This document shows positions 24,009-35,178 of a stretch of 64,000 nucleotides of DNA, piece after piece. Source of the stretch: Anaspis maculata (taxonomy: Eukaryota; Arthropoda; Insecta; Coleoptera; Scraptiidae); NCBI GenBank assembly GCA_949128115.1, contig OX421966.1, positions 52,945,416 to 53,009,415 of the forward strand, read 5' to 3'. The position numbers were made by a program, and so were the translations under genes. Each line of letters begins with the position of its first letter. The first letter of the stretch is position 1. The notes under the pieces were generated by a model. It was given only the letters and a program-made list of their open reading frames with translations. It did no database searches and had not been told where the DNA came from.

Positions 24009-24754
24009 TTCGCGATTTCAATTAATTTTTCCCGCCACAAAATGGCCGCGAAAGGCGGAATTCAACTGACAGCTCGGGGTGACATGAAATGTCATACTCA
24101 CAACTCACAACCCCACTTTTATTGTATCAATCACCCACCTCTGTCAGTCTGTCACCCACCACTCAGTGTTTTCTGTTTACTCCAGTTTACTCCTTGCTTG
24201 GCTTCCTAGTGTGGTCCCAGTTAGAGATAGTGCGTCTGTTTGCTGTATTCGAGTTTTGCGAGTAAATTTAAAGTGATTGTTGTGTTTAGTAGTATTACTG
24301 TATCCCATCGTTAGTCACAGAACGTGAACGAGGAAACTTTGGTGGACAAGAGTAATGGAAAGAAGACTGGGCTCAACAAACTGTACCCGAATGAAACCAG
24401 CTCCTAAATGTCCATGAAGCACCTTCTGGATTTGAACTCCCCGGAACTTCAAGAGGGTTCGCACAGGTCCCGGACGATGTGCTGATTCGTTTTACACAAC
24501 ACAACAATCACTTTGAATTTACTCGCAAAACTGGAATACAGCAAACAGACGCACTATCTCAAACTGGGACCACACTAGGAAGCCAAGCAAGGAGTAAACT
24601 GGAGTAAACAGAAGACACTGAGTGGTGGGTGATTGATACAAAAGAAGTGGGGTTGTGAGTTGTGCGTGTGACATCTCATGTCACCTCGAGCTGTCAGTTG
24701 AATTCCGCCTTTCGCGGCCATTTTGTGGCGGGAAAAATTAATTTAAATCGCGAA
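24009..24754. mobile_element. 746-bp foldback element, ~270-bp arms, TTCGCGATTT ends, TA duplication
   Basis: The left arm (24009-24287) and right arm (24496-24754) are inverted copies at high identity, bounded by TA at 24007-24008 and 24755-24756. The ends share TTCGCGATTT and TTTTTCCCGCCACAAAATGG with the smaller element at 23247-23424. The loop of about 210 bp has no recognisable coding content. TA duplications point to Tc1/mariner-type mobilisation (inference). Confidence 0.75.
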
Positions 24755-24756
24755 TA

Positions 24757-27700
24757 GCGGACGAAAATGTGCACTTGATACATACAAATGCGCATACCTT
24801 CATTTCCGGGTCACTTGATTGATTTTTTAACTCGTAATAATAACCAATAAACCATACTAATGGGTACTTTGCGCGTTACTCCCTCGGTACCACTGCAGAT
24901 GGCACCATTTAAGCATTAAAGTGGCGGGTGGCGTTTCAAGCTGAACTGTTTTATAAGTATGTGCTACTACAGAGGAGGCCAAAAATGCAATGACGGTTTT
25001 CAAAATTGCATCACTTTTGAGCCAACAACTTCGATTACAAATTTCCAAACAAGATTTTAACAGATAAGGTAGTTTTTTTGACATCTATCATGACAGTCGC
25101 CATGAATCATACTACAAAGCAGAGTATTTTTTGGGGTTGACATTGGGGCCGGAAAGCGCCTTTTCGCAATACTAGCTCAGCCCTGGCCCTGGGTCAAAAT
25201 TATCACTAATTTTGTTCAGCAGTTCAGAACTATGATGATGGTACTCCGCGCGTTTGTCCCTTGATACCGTTGAAGGTTTCAACACAAACCCATGCCTGCA
25301 TAGTGCTGTGATCGGAGACAAACGAGACTCACTATTAGCATTGTCAATTTGCCCTGTGATGATTGGTTTATATTCGATTTCAAATAATTGCAAGGTCAGT
25401 TGTTCTAATTAAATTTCTTACACTCCAGTGTTTCTTCAGCTTCCAGTCTGGGCAGTGCTTACCTGGAACAAAAAAAACTATCAGGTCTAGGCTCGGGTCT
25501 AGGTATGAAACAAAAATACAAACAAGAAAAATTAACTAAACACTGAAGAAGAGCGTTGTCGCTCAGGTCTATGGACTTGAAATCGCAAGTTACGACCTGC
25601 CATGCGTCACAAACAAAACTCTCGTTTGTATCAACGACGCGTAATAATCCACGGATGCGTAATCAAACACAGACCAGACAACCATTCACACAGTTCTTCA
25701 AAACACAACGCACACGCCGCGTCCTATTCTTATCCTCTGCTGTCAAATGATGAACAAACCGCGAGAAAGTCCCCAGATGTTTGAAATTTCGTACTTTTTT
25801 CACGCGCGTAACTATACGTTTTTTTCGCCTGCTTCATCATCATATCTCGGAATAAATTAAAATAAATTATCAACATCATCAGAAGAGCTAGCATGAGAGA
25901 AGCATGTTGTTGGGGCCGCGTTCTCATTATTATTTATTAGTAAATAAACATGTACCTACCTATTTAAAAAACTTTTGGCTGCAACACTTTGATCATTTGG
26001 GTTAGTTAGCTAATTGGACGTTAGACACTAAATCGTTGATTAATGCCTACAGACGGACACACCGCGGTCGCGGCAGGCTTAGGAATCCAAATTTGACAGC
26101 TCGATTCCGTGAATAATGGCGGGTAATTGAAAAAGCAGGGTATACGAATGCACGGTGCACAGCGTCTCTCTGTAATTGAGCGTGTCGGATTGTCGGGACT
26201 TTCGTAATTTATAGTTGGGTGGCATGATGGGTTTTCCGGAATTGGAATTAATTGAATTGGGCGGAAGATGTCAAAATCTTGACGTTTCCAGAGGTGCGGT
26301 AGTTACGTACTAACCATTGTAGCATTGATTCCCATTTGGCAAAATCGAGGGTGCAATTTGTTTGGTTGTCATCAATCCTTGACATTAGATACGTTCTACG
26401 GCTGCGCTTATGAACCACTACCGTTTTTTGTTTTAGAACCATGGAGACATACGTCACGTACGAGCATGCGGCAACTTGATATGCGTGTGGATGTGACACC
26501 GCCTCCTCTGATGATGATCCGGCCTCATGCACACAAACACAAGAGCACATATACACGAAGAGACGAAAAAACCACCATCAACGTCGAGATATGATCTTCT
26601 AATGGACCATTTCCAGTATTTATGAGGGCAACGAGAAGGCTAACCGTATATACAAAACGAAGAGATGCACATATGAAAAAGCAGAGGAGGATGGATAAAT
26701 AATTAAAAGCACCTTAATAAAGGCAGGTTAAGTGGAAGCTTGAGCAATCCATCAGCATATTATGCGGTTGGGAATCTAGATCTGCTTTGATTCTCTTTAC
26801 ACAGGTATCAGGTATGCTTCATTTAGATGAGAGGTACGCTTCATATTTGGACGACCAAGAAGAATGAGGCATGATGGATCTGAGTTTGATGCTTGATGAA
26901 TAATTAAAGGAAATAGATTGCCCCGAGGGCCGAGTTTGATGAGCACGCCTCTGCTCTATTGTTACACGGTAATGACCAGGTAAATGCAACAGGTTATGGA
27001 GAGCGCAATTATTATTTGATCCGTTTGGAGCGTGTGTGTGAGTGTGTAATTTTGGTGAGGGGACCCCACAGAGCTGCTTGAGGCGTGTGGGAATTTTTTG
27101 TGAGCGATTACTATTTTTACCGGTGGCGATTTTGGGTGTATTCTTATTGTTGTAGTTTCTAACGGTTATTAATTATTATAATTATCTATTTAGATGCCAA
27201 AAAACTTTTCGCTTCATTTCCACCACCCAGGGACTTGTTTCTGTGCATATCGTCAAGTGACATTCCAGGTCAGATCTCGCCAACAGTAGAAGGTAAGTGA
27301 ATGTCTTCCAAGTTCAGATTCGTGATTTACTGGACTTCATGCTAATGAGGACATGATGCCAAAAGACTGGTACGTTAACTTGAATTTTACATCGTGATAA
27401 AATTCAATTCGCGCTCCTAATTCGGTAAAACAAATTAGGCCAAAATGTTGCTGAAATTCAAGGGAGCTTGAAGGTATGGGAAAACGGAGTTATAGATGAA
27501 TTCTTAAGATGTTGATCAGTGATAAAACGTAATTGATCATATTGAAAAAATACGCGAAGGTTTATGTTCAAAACTCCCGTGTTGGAAAATATCTTCAATA
27601 ACCCATTCTCAGCGTCGAACTGGCAAATTTTGGCCTACCGGACAAAGAATGGAAGTAGTCTCGAAGCCGAAGGGGGAGTCAGAGAGGCCTGCCCCCCAGT

Positions 27701-27892
27701 TAGCGTCGCAGGTCGCAGGTGTCTTTTTTTAATAATAAGAACAATGCTTATAACAAAAAAAGACGCTGACCAAATTGTATAAAGATTTCTTCAAGCTCAA
27801 AACTTTTGCTTGAAATACACTCCGATAAAGAAAACAACAGAGGAAAGAAAAATTATCATTATTGTCACGTATTTCGCGTACGGGTTCGAATA
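24757..27892. other. No gene recognised; non-coding
   Basis: I scanned both strands and found no conserved domain, RNA gene or strong repeat. Frames at 24857-25084, 25556-25784 and 26248-26594 lack motifs, and the last two overlap opposite-strand frames. Confidence 0.4.
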
Positions 27893-27894
27893 TA

Positions 27895-29283
27895 CAGTAC
27901 CTAGCGGACAAAATTAGAGCGACTTTCTTATAATTTGTGAGTTTTGGTTTTTTTAATAAAAAGACGTGCCCAAATTCAATGGAATAATCAGTTACCTTTA
28001 GATACACCATACTTTACTGATAAAATCCACGAAAAAGACGTCAGTTTATGAAAAAATAAATAAATACATTCTTGGTTTTTGAAATTGAGACAAAATTGAA
28101 GCGATTTCCACAAAAAAATGTACTAAAAAACTAAATTTGAGATTCCACATTCAATATTTAGTCCGATAACCATTATTAGCAATCACCTGCCTACATCTCC
28201 GAGGCATTGAGTCAATCAAATTAGCGATTGTTTCATCATATAAGTATAGCCCTCCATGCATTTGGAAGCTCTTGTAGTGATTGATTTTCATTTTTGATAT
28301 TTCTTGACCGTAGACGCGTGTTGACGATTTCCCAGAGATTCTCAATAGGATTTAGGTCAGTAGATTGAGCTGGTCATTTCAAAACTTCGACTTTTTTGTT
28401 CATAAACCACTGTTTGACTACACTTGCGGTATGTTTGGGATCATTGTCCTGCTGGAAAAATCAACCATAGGGGCATTTACCATTCAGCATAAGGTAGCGT
28501 TACATCCTCCAAGATGTTGAGGTATCCATATCGATCCATAATCCCCTCAATATGGTGAATCGGACTCATGCCAACGGAGGAAAAGCAGCCCCAAACCATA
28601 ACACTACCCCCTCTATGCTTTTACAGTGGTAGTGACGTACTTTGGATCAAGTCTCTTATTTCGCGGTCTACGAACGTATCAAACTCCATCACTACCATGA
28701 ATATTAAGAATATTAGACTTTGATTCATCACTGAATACCTACTACCCGTTTCCAATCGTCTGCTGTCCAATTGAGATGGCGGGTAGCAAACAGCCATCTT
28801 GCATCCCGATTCTCCCGCGAAAGCAGTGGTCTTTTAGCTGGTCTTATTCCGTGGAGTCCAGATTCCACCAACCGACGTTGAATAGTTCTGAACGTCACGT
28901 CATCGTCAGCTCCATCCAGTTGATTTAAAATGGTGTCCGCTCAGCTTCACGGATCTCCCTCACTCATCCTCCTGACGAGTCTATCCATCATAGGGGTTGT
29001 TTTCCGGGGCCGACCTCCCCTCTTCAAGTTTACTATGCCTCTGCGATTGCGAACTATTTTTATGGTCTTCGACACCACTTGTTTTGACACAATAAACTGG
29101 GTACTTATTGCTGATCGCGATCTGCCTGATCTGTATGCCTCAATCATTTTTGTTTCGAGGTCAATTAAATAATGAATACTGCGAGGCATCGTGTGATCTT
29201 GGGAAGGTTGAGAAACACTGATGGCGTTAATATTGTGGCGATATTCAAGTAGAAACTAAAAAGTCGTTCTAATCTTGTCCGAT
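27895..29283 (-). mobile_element. Tc1-type DNA transposon, inactive
   Basis: The left terminus CAGTACCTAGCGGACAAAAT follows TA (27893-27894) and continues TAGAGCGACTTT. Its inverted partner at 29261-29281 reads AAGTCGTTCTAATCTTGTCC plus G. The outermost nine or so bases of the right end are replaced, so that TIR is damaged and the outer boundary is approximate. The element encloses a Tc1 transposase pseudogene on the minus strand. Total length of about 1.4 kb fits the family. Confidence 0.85.
28151..29189 (-). pseudogene. Tc1-family transposase (DD34E), broken
   Basis: This is the cut-and-paste transposase of the surrounding Tc1 element. Read from 29189 leftward, the first about 65 residues form a paired-type helix-turn-helix DNA-binding region ending in GRPRKTT. 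The first open frame stops soon after, at 28947. Further on, in other frames, are SDESKSN-like and GGSVMVWGCFSS blocks, then QDNDPKHT with the second catalytic Asp, and NPIENLW with the catalytic Glu, 34 residues later (one of these 34 positions is now a stop where Trp is usual). The C-terminus, RRCRQVIANNGYRTKY, ends at 28151. Full length would be about 345 residues, the normal size. Several stops and frameshifts make it inactive. Confidence 0.9.
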
Positions 29284-29537
29284 AATTTTTTCATGAAATT
29301 GGAAAAAAGTACAGGCAAAGCTCTTCACAATAACCACGATTAAAACAGCAGTTGGGATAGGCTCTTTCACGTATCCCAAAACTACTCAAGGTAACTACCT
29401 ACCATTTTTTACATCAAGCTGTGTACATGGATGTCGTCAGGTTCAGTAGTTTTTTTTTTGAAGACCCTGCACATAGTGACCCACCTATCTTACTTAATAG
29501 GTGTGTATTAGTATTATTTATTATTTGTTAGCGAAAC

Positions 29538-30115
29538 TTTCGCTTGTGTGTCGCTCTCTGCATGTTCGCTTGTACGTCCCTAAAACAGTTTCGCTTGAAC
29601 GTCGCTGTCAACACAATGTTCGCATGGTTGTGCACTGTTGCCAGATTGGTCCAGTGGATCCTATGAACAGAGGTTTCGCTTGAGTGTCGCTCTCAGCATG
29701 TTCGCTCCTACGTCCCTTTTGTTAGTTCGCGTCTGAGACCTTTCGCTTGTAAGTCGTTACACCGGCGCCATCTGCCTGGAAGTAGACGAACCGCTACGAA
29801 TTCTGCAGAGCTCCAAACCAAATGTTTTCGCTCCTGTGGCCCTCGAAGTGCTTTCGCGTCTGCGTCCCCCGATGTGCTTTCGCTTGTGCGTCGCTGAAAC
29901 CACGTTCGCTCCTGTGGCCCTCAAGGTGCTTTCGCTCCTGTGTCCCCCGATGGGTCTGTGCGCAGCCGATGATGACGCAGGAGGATGGGCGGCGTTGCCA
30001 CATTGCACTACGGAATCCGTCTATCAGAGTTTTCGCTTGTGTGTCCCTCAAACCACTTTCGCGTCTGTGGCCCCGGAACCATGTTAGCGCCTGTGGGGTT
30101 TCGCTCGACTGTCGT
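29538..30115 (+). repeat. Decayed ~26-bp tandem repeat, TTCGCTYSTGYGTCSCT units
   Basis: At least 15 units start TTCGCTTGTGTGTCGCTC, TTCGCTCCTGTGGCCCTC, TTCGCGTCTGCGTCCCCC or close variants. The usual spacing is 25-26 bp, with a few longer spacers (for example 29757-29815 and 29950-30030). The overlapping frames on both strands (29757-30139) are a by-product. The array lies between two transposase remnants. Confidence 0.7.
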
Positions 30116-30339
30116 GTATTCCAATGGGGGAGGACCTAGTCGTGACAAAAGCCCACTGCCTGAGCTAGCGGATCGACAAACGAAATCAGGCCTTGTTGCG
30201 GGGGTACAGCCCCCTCTGGCCGTATCTCGTCCTCGGAAACGACTTCGACTTCGACCAGCTGGAAGTAATCGCAATAATCTGCCTCGCATGCTTCCAATGC
30301 AATTTCAAATTTTCCTTAGCTCCACCGTTCATTCTTCCT

Positions 30340-30495
30340 GTAAGAAGATCAATCAGCTGTTAAATGGCCTTGCAAGTGGTTCCTTATCTAACAACCGCCG
30401 TTGCAGGAGGTCCTATACGTATTCAATGGGGTTCGTATCAGGCGACATGGTCGGCCATACCAAGCGCAAGATACTGATATCAATAAACATGTTTG
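30340..30495 (-). pseudogene. Tc1/mariner transposase C-terminal fragment
   Basis: On the minus strand a short segment reads WPTMSPDTNPIEYV, a stop, then DLLQRRLLD. This is the conserved catalytic end of Tc1/mariner-type transposases (usual form WPaxSPDLNPIExvWDxLxRR), with a stop in place of the conserved Trp. The flanking sequence adds a few plausible residues only. No terminal repeats were found. It is a separate copy from the Tc1 element at 27895-29283, whose own catalytic end differs. Confidence 0.75.
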
Positions 30496-30539
30496 CTACC
30501 ACGGTGCGGTATAAATAGTTGAGTATTATCATACTGAAT

Positions 30540-31580
30540 AAAAATTGCCACTAAAATTTGTGAAAAAAGTAAGTGACTAAAAAAATACTGTACACCTCTT
30601 TTCATATACAGGGTGTACCGACTTTAACCCTATTGATTTTAAGGGTGGATAGATCATCAAAAATGAAGCTAACTTCACTACATTTTTTCAAAATTTGACT
30701 TCTTTATGACCTCTCAGCCCCTCTCTCATATAAGCTTTCAGATTAAGCCAGTACCTATGTACTTATGTCCTTGACTGTACACGCAATAATTAAAATAATT
30801 ATTATTAATGCAGTGTGAACCCACGCACGCACCGCCGTCACACCTGATGCAGATAAATTAAATTGAAATAAAAAATTCAGGTCGTGCAGCGCGTCGACTC
30901 TAGTTCCCCAAGCCACTTTGATTCGAATAATCAACAGGAAAGCCCTCTTCGTGAGTCTGACGTACCTATATAATAAGTTTTCTATAATAGAAGCGTTTAT
31001 GAATGGGAACGTGATGTGCGCGGGGTTTATGGGTAAACAACCGGAGATGACTGTGTATATGTCCATTAAAAATCATGGCACATCCAGAACCACCATCAAG
31101 ACTTGATGATGATGGTGGTGGTGGTGGTGGTGCAAGTAAAAACTGGCCGTTTGCAATCCGGCTCTTACTAAATTAGGAGATGCGGGGCACCATAATATGA
31201 TCTTTACTGATGGCCCCTCGCGCTCCGTCGAAAACCTCATTGAATTTATTATTGTCGTAAAGGAGACGCTAATGGAAGAAATCGGTTTTTGGCGTTTTAT
31301 GCCTCGAGGGTATGGACGTTCCGTTCTGGTTAATCAGCAGCGTTTGGGCAGTTGCGCGGTCGACCGGTTATCTGCGAGACTCCTGTGTGCCGATGAGCTT
31401 TACGGAAACAAAGAGAATTTTCGAAAAAAGGGCTAACCCATGCTCGCATACCCACATGAAGCCTACGCATCTCATCACCCATCTCTCGGTGCTTTTCTTT
31501 GTACCATTGCTCTTGCGTTGCGAGTAGTTTCACCCGTAGGCGTGATTGTCTTTCTTAATAATAACATCAGGAAAGTTCAA
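30540..31580. other. No gene recognised; motif ATACAGGGTGT and (GTG)n present
   Basis: ATACAGGGTGT at about 30606 is a mariner-type terminus without a visible partner. A GGT/GTG trinucleotide run lies at about 31111-31131. Frames on both strands (30755-31066, 31197-31533) lack domains. Confidence 0.45.
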
Positions 31581-31586
31581 CAACAT

Positions 31587-32980
31587 CCCATATAGCACAG
31601 GATATCTTATGGACGTCCATTTCAAGTACATATCAAGTCCTCATGTCCATGGACTTGATTTGGACATCCATAAGACATCCATTTAGGGAACATTCTATGG
31701 ATGTACAGAAACGATGACCCATGGACGTCTTTCATGGACCACTTTATGGACATTCTTTATTTTCAACATCTAAACATATAGAGTCCATTGCCATGAAAAA
31801 AAAAGTGTAAAAATATGTGACAAGGTACCTACAGCTATTATTTTTCAGCAACAAAAACAAGTTGAGAGTTGACTCACAATTCAAAAATTAGGCCACTGGG
31901 CCTAATATCATATTATTATCATTATTATTGCGGTAATTTGAAAGAAAAGCCATTTTTCTCAATTTACATAATTTACGTACATCAACAATCAACAGTACCT
32001 TTTACTCCTTTTAGTAACTTTGATTCTTGTCGGTTGGCAGAGCTGCGAATACTTGTCATCCCTGAGTGTCACTCAGTGTCACTACTATCAGTACTGTCAC
32101 TGTGATAGCGTCGCGTCGTTTTCCTCAAACCCGCATTTCTTTGTGCAAAGTTTTCTCCGTGCTTTCCAGTGATTTTTTAACCAAGAAGACTTTATAGTGT
32201 TTATTGAAAATTGACAATGCCGTCCTGTTCTGTGCCCAGTTGCAAACATTTCGACAAACGGAGAAACCCGACATAACCTACTATGTACGATTCGGATGTT
32301 TTTATTCCATTTTTTATTTATTACAAAAGAATCGTTTCAGGTTTCCGAAACGACTTAAAGTGGAGTAGCCATCCCTAGGCCAGGGATCAACAAACATCCA
32401 TTATTCAGCAGAGCATGTTCGTTCAGATCATTTCTTGGATGATGACTACGAGCGAATTGGATTGCTTAAAAAACTGAAACCAAATGTAATTCCTTCACTT
32501 AATTTGCCTACCCCGAGGCCGAGACCTATTCCAGTAGCTTTAGACAATCAAGCTATCCCAGAAGCTCCAACAACAACAACAAGCCAAGTTATGTTGAAAG
32601 CATCAACAACCAAGCTATGCCAGAATCGTCAGCAAGTCAAGCTGTGCTCAGGGGCTGTGCTGAAGGCAACAACAACCCAAGCTATGCTGGTTTGCTATAT
32701 TGTTATTTGAAACTTTAATTTTTTTGAGAATAAATATTTTCAATGATTGAAACGCCTTTTTTTGAGAAACGTCTTTTGAATGTCCAAATTTATCACAAAT
32801 GGTCATCTTATGGACATCCCATAAAGGACGTTTTAGGAACGTACAACTTAGTGCCAAATGGACGTCCATAAGCTGTCCATAAGACATCCACTGGACCTTT
32901 TATGGACGTCCTATGGATCTCCGTATGTCCATTTCAGGATAGCCTATGGACGTCCATTGGATGTACTTGTGCTATATGGG
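31587..32980 (+). mobile_element. THAP-bearing P-type-like element with ATGGACGTCCAT subterminal palindromes
   Basis: The ends are CCCATATAGCACA and TGTGCTATATGGG; with adjoining bases (AAYAACAT) the inverted termini reach about 21 bp with one mismatch. On both sides about 150-230 bp is studded with TATGGACGTCCAT and close variants in both orientations. The centre encodes a broken THAP domain on the + strand. THAP domains at the N-terminus of a transposase are known from P elements, and also from Kolobok, so I infer one of these groups. There is no catalytic domain, so the copy is non-autonomous. No 8-bp duplication was recognised. Confidence 0.7.
32217..32710 (+). pseudogene. THAP-domain transposase 5' part, split by an intron and broken
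   Basis: THAP is a C2CH zinc-coordinating DNA-binding domain. Exon 1 (32217-32284) starts MPSCSVPSCKHFDKRRNP, giving the first two Cys in the usual C-x4-C arrangement, but has an in-frame stop near its end. A 56-bp GT-AG intron (32285-32340) leads in matching phase to FPKRLKVE, the conserved Arg/Phe-Pro-Lys region (the aromatic before it is lost), and another stop follows. In a shifted frame the domain continues SAEHVRSDHFLDDDYER and LKPNVIPSL, matching the normal THAP C-terminal half; the third zinc ligand, normally Cys before SDHF, is Arg (CGT for TGT). After it come Gln/Thr-rich repeats around 32550-32690 and no catalytic region. Confidence 0.75.
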
Positions 32981-32984
32981 ATGT

Positions 32985-34345
32985 TATTTATAAACCATGT
33001 GCATAATAGACGTGGACCGCGAGGGTGTGAAGTCTTTGTTTTGGTCTCGTGTCTGAAGCATAAAACCCGTCCTCCTGCCCAGATGATGAGGAATGGGCTG
33101 GGAAAGCTAATAGGTGGTCTCGCTGTTGGTCGCATCGTTCAGGATAACTCCAAGGAATAATTTGCCTTTGGAATTTTCTTATAAAGCACACGCGTCTCAG
33201 AATCGGGGAAGGTATAAGGTATATCAATATGCTGGCTGGTTTAAGGAGTGGCCCCCCTGCGATGGCTCTCAGACAACAACAAGGCATACAATAAAGAAAA
33301 GGGCTGCGGCGACATTTCGCGTGCAAGAACTGGGTGTGGTGGTGTTCGGTTTGAGGTGGTTAAAGTGATGGTGTGTCATTGTATTATTGCACGGACGCCT
33401 CCACAGAGCCAGAGCCACACGAAGAACGTAAATCGGTGGTGGTTGTTGTTGGAGATGCTGTACTTGTATGAGAATATGACCTCTTTAGTTTTCGCTCGTT
33501 GGTTTCGGTAAAAAGAGGGGACCTAACGATCTGTAAACATTGTTATACGAAACGCGTCTAGAACTTGATGCATTACTTTGATGCACTCCAGAAGAATTGG
33601 GATTGGGATTCCTTATAAAGTAAAACACACGTTTACGATTTGGCCCCCAGACTTCCGGCAAGTCTTTCCACTAATCCCACCGCTGTGAACATCGATTGCT
33701 TCTGACCGAGGCAATTGCCAAGCGCGACCAAAATGAAAAATAACACTACTTCCAAAACGAACAGAACGAGAGTGTCTCGCCATGGGTCGCTCCTTTATTT
33801 TGTTTACTTCAGCAAATGTGAGGCTTTATTGGCGTTCAATTGAAACAATCGGCTTTTGATTTGGGCAGACGCACGCATCGATTAGCTGCTTATACCTATA
33901 AAATCTCGGATGTGTATACGGTTGTAAAAGGTTAAGAGGGTACTTGTATTGTTGCGGGTTCCCACAAAGTGCGCCCGTATGAGAGAGCGCGATAAATTTC
34001 GATTGTCACTGGGCACAGCTTGAGGCTTGAGAGCAATAGGGTGAGTCCAAGGGTGTGGTTTTAAAATTTGAGCCAAAGTACCCGTGTCCCTGCGGTTATA
34101 TTTATGTGTAGTCCATACCTGTACGCGAGTTGTCATAAATTAGCCGGCTATTCTGTGCCGATAATGGTTTCGAACTCAACGTGCCAACGTGGGAATGCTG
34201 GATACCGCCGGGGGGTCAAGCGCAGCCACAGGAAAATTAGAACAGCCATTAGTGGAAAATCAAAAAATAAAGCCGTTTGTCATCCCAGCAGCATCCAACA
34301 TCAATCTCTCCACAACTCAGAACATCCTTCTGCCTTCATCAGTGC
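32985..34345. other. No gene recognised; non-coding
   Basis: Overlapping short frames on both strands at 32988-33511 lack domains. No repeat or RNA gene seen. Confidence 0.4.
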
Positions 34346-34353
34346 GGTACCGA

Positions 34354-35170
34354 CAGGGCTGGGCGGTATTTCAAATACATTTAAGTATTTTGTATTTTGT
34401 ATTTAAATACATTTGATTGAAAAGTATTTGTATTTTGTATTTTGGAATAGTTCAGGCAGCTAGTATTTCGTATTTTGTATTTTAAATACATTTTTCGGAT
34501 AAGTATTTTGATTTTCAAAATACAAAATACAAAATACATTTGTTTCCCATGCTCTTTTGTCTGTTCGGGCTGAAATTGTTCTGGTAATACTATATTCACC
34601 CCATTGACATTTCTTGCTTTTGCACACTATCTGGGATCGATAATGAGTTCGATTGCATCTATTTCGTTTTACGTTATACTGGTAAGTGCATCCTGCTGTC
34701 AGCCACGAGAGGTTCCATGTCGGATGTCGGACAATATTTTCGAGAAGCTGGTTGTTCCCAAAGGAAATCAACATTTGTTATTTTGAAGAATTGATGAATG
34801 AAGTAAGGAATAGATTCGAATGTGAAGTTTTCTTCACTTTGTGTTTATTTTATTTGTCTTTTCATAGTTCATAATAATTTACTTATTGTTGCGACTGAAC
34901 CAATGAAGTGGTCCCATTGAAATACTTGCATTATACGGTTTTTCCAATGAAATGGTTGAAATACGCAATAAGAATGTATTTTGTATTTGGAATACTCCAG
35001 GTTGTATTTTGTATTTTGGAATTTCTTAGTTTTCCAAAATACGTATTTTGTTTTCTGTATTTCAAAGACATTCCAAGAAGTAGTTTGTATTTTGTATTTT
35101 GACTATCTTGGATCGTGTATTTTGTATTTTGTATTTAAATACATTTTTCGAAGTATTTTGCCCAGCCCTG
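34354..35170. mobile_element. 817-bp hAT-type element with 8-bp duplication GGTACCGA
   Basis: The ends are CAGGGCTGGGC and GCCCAGCCCTG, flanked by GGTACCGA at 34346-34353 and 35171-35178. An 8-bp duplication with CAGGG-type ends is the hAT signature. About 180 bp at each side is built from repeats of GTATTTTGTATTT and TTTAAATAC, in opposite orientation on the two sides. The middle (34560-34980) is unique sequence with no transposase that I can recognise. The perfect duplication suggests a fairly recent insertion. Confidence 0.85.
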
Positions 35171-35178
35171 GGTACCGA

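Noticed and set aside
29985..30518. 177-codon plus-strand open frame
   Set aside because: Half of it runs through the 26-bp decayed repeat and the rest is antisense to a Tc1/mariner transposase remnant.
31587..32980. 8-bp target-site duplication for the THAP element
   Set aside because: The 8-bp flanks (AACAACAT and ATGTTATT) are inverted, not direct, repeats, so they extend the terminal inverted repeats and are not a target duplication.
34460..34774. Possible hAT transposase remnant in the middle of the 34.4-35.2 kb element
   Set aside because: A weak resemblance of the plus-strand reading near 34690-34790 to the hAT C-terminal dimerisation region could not be supported by aligned conserved residues.
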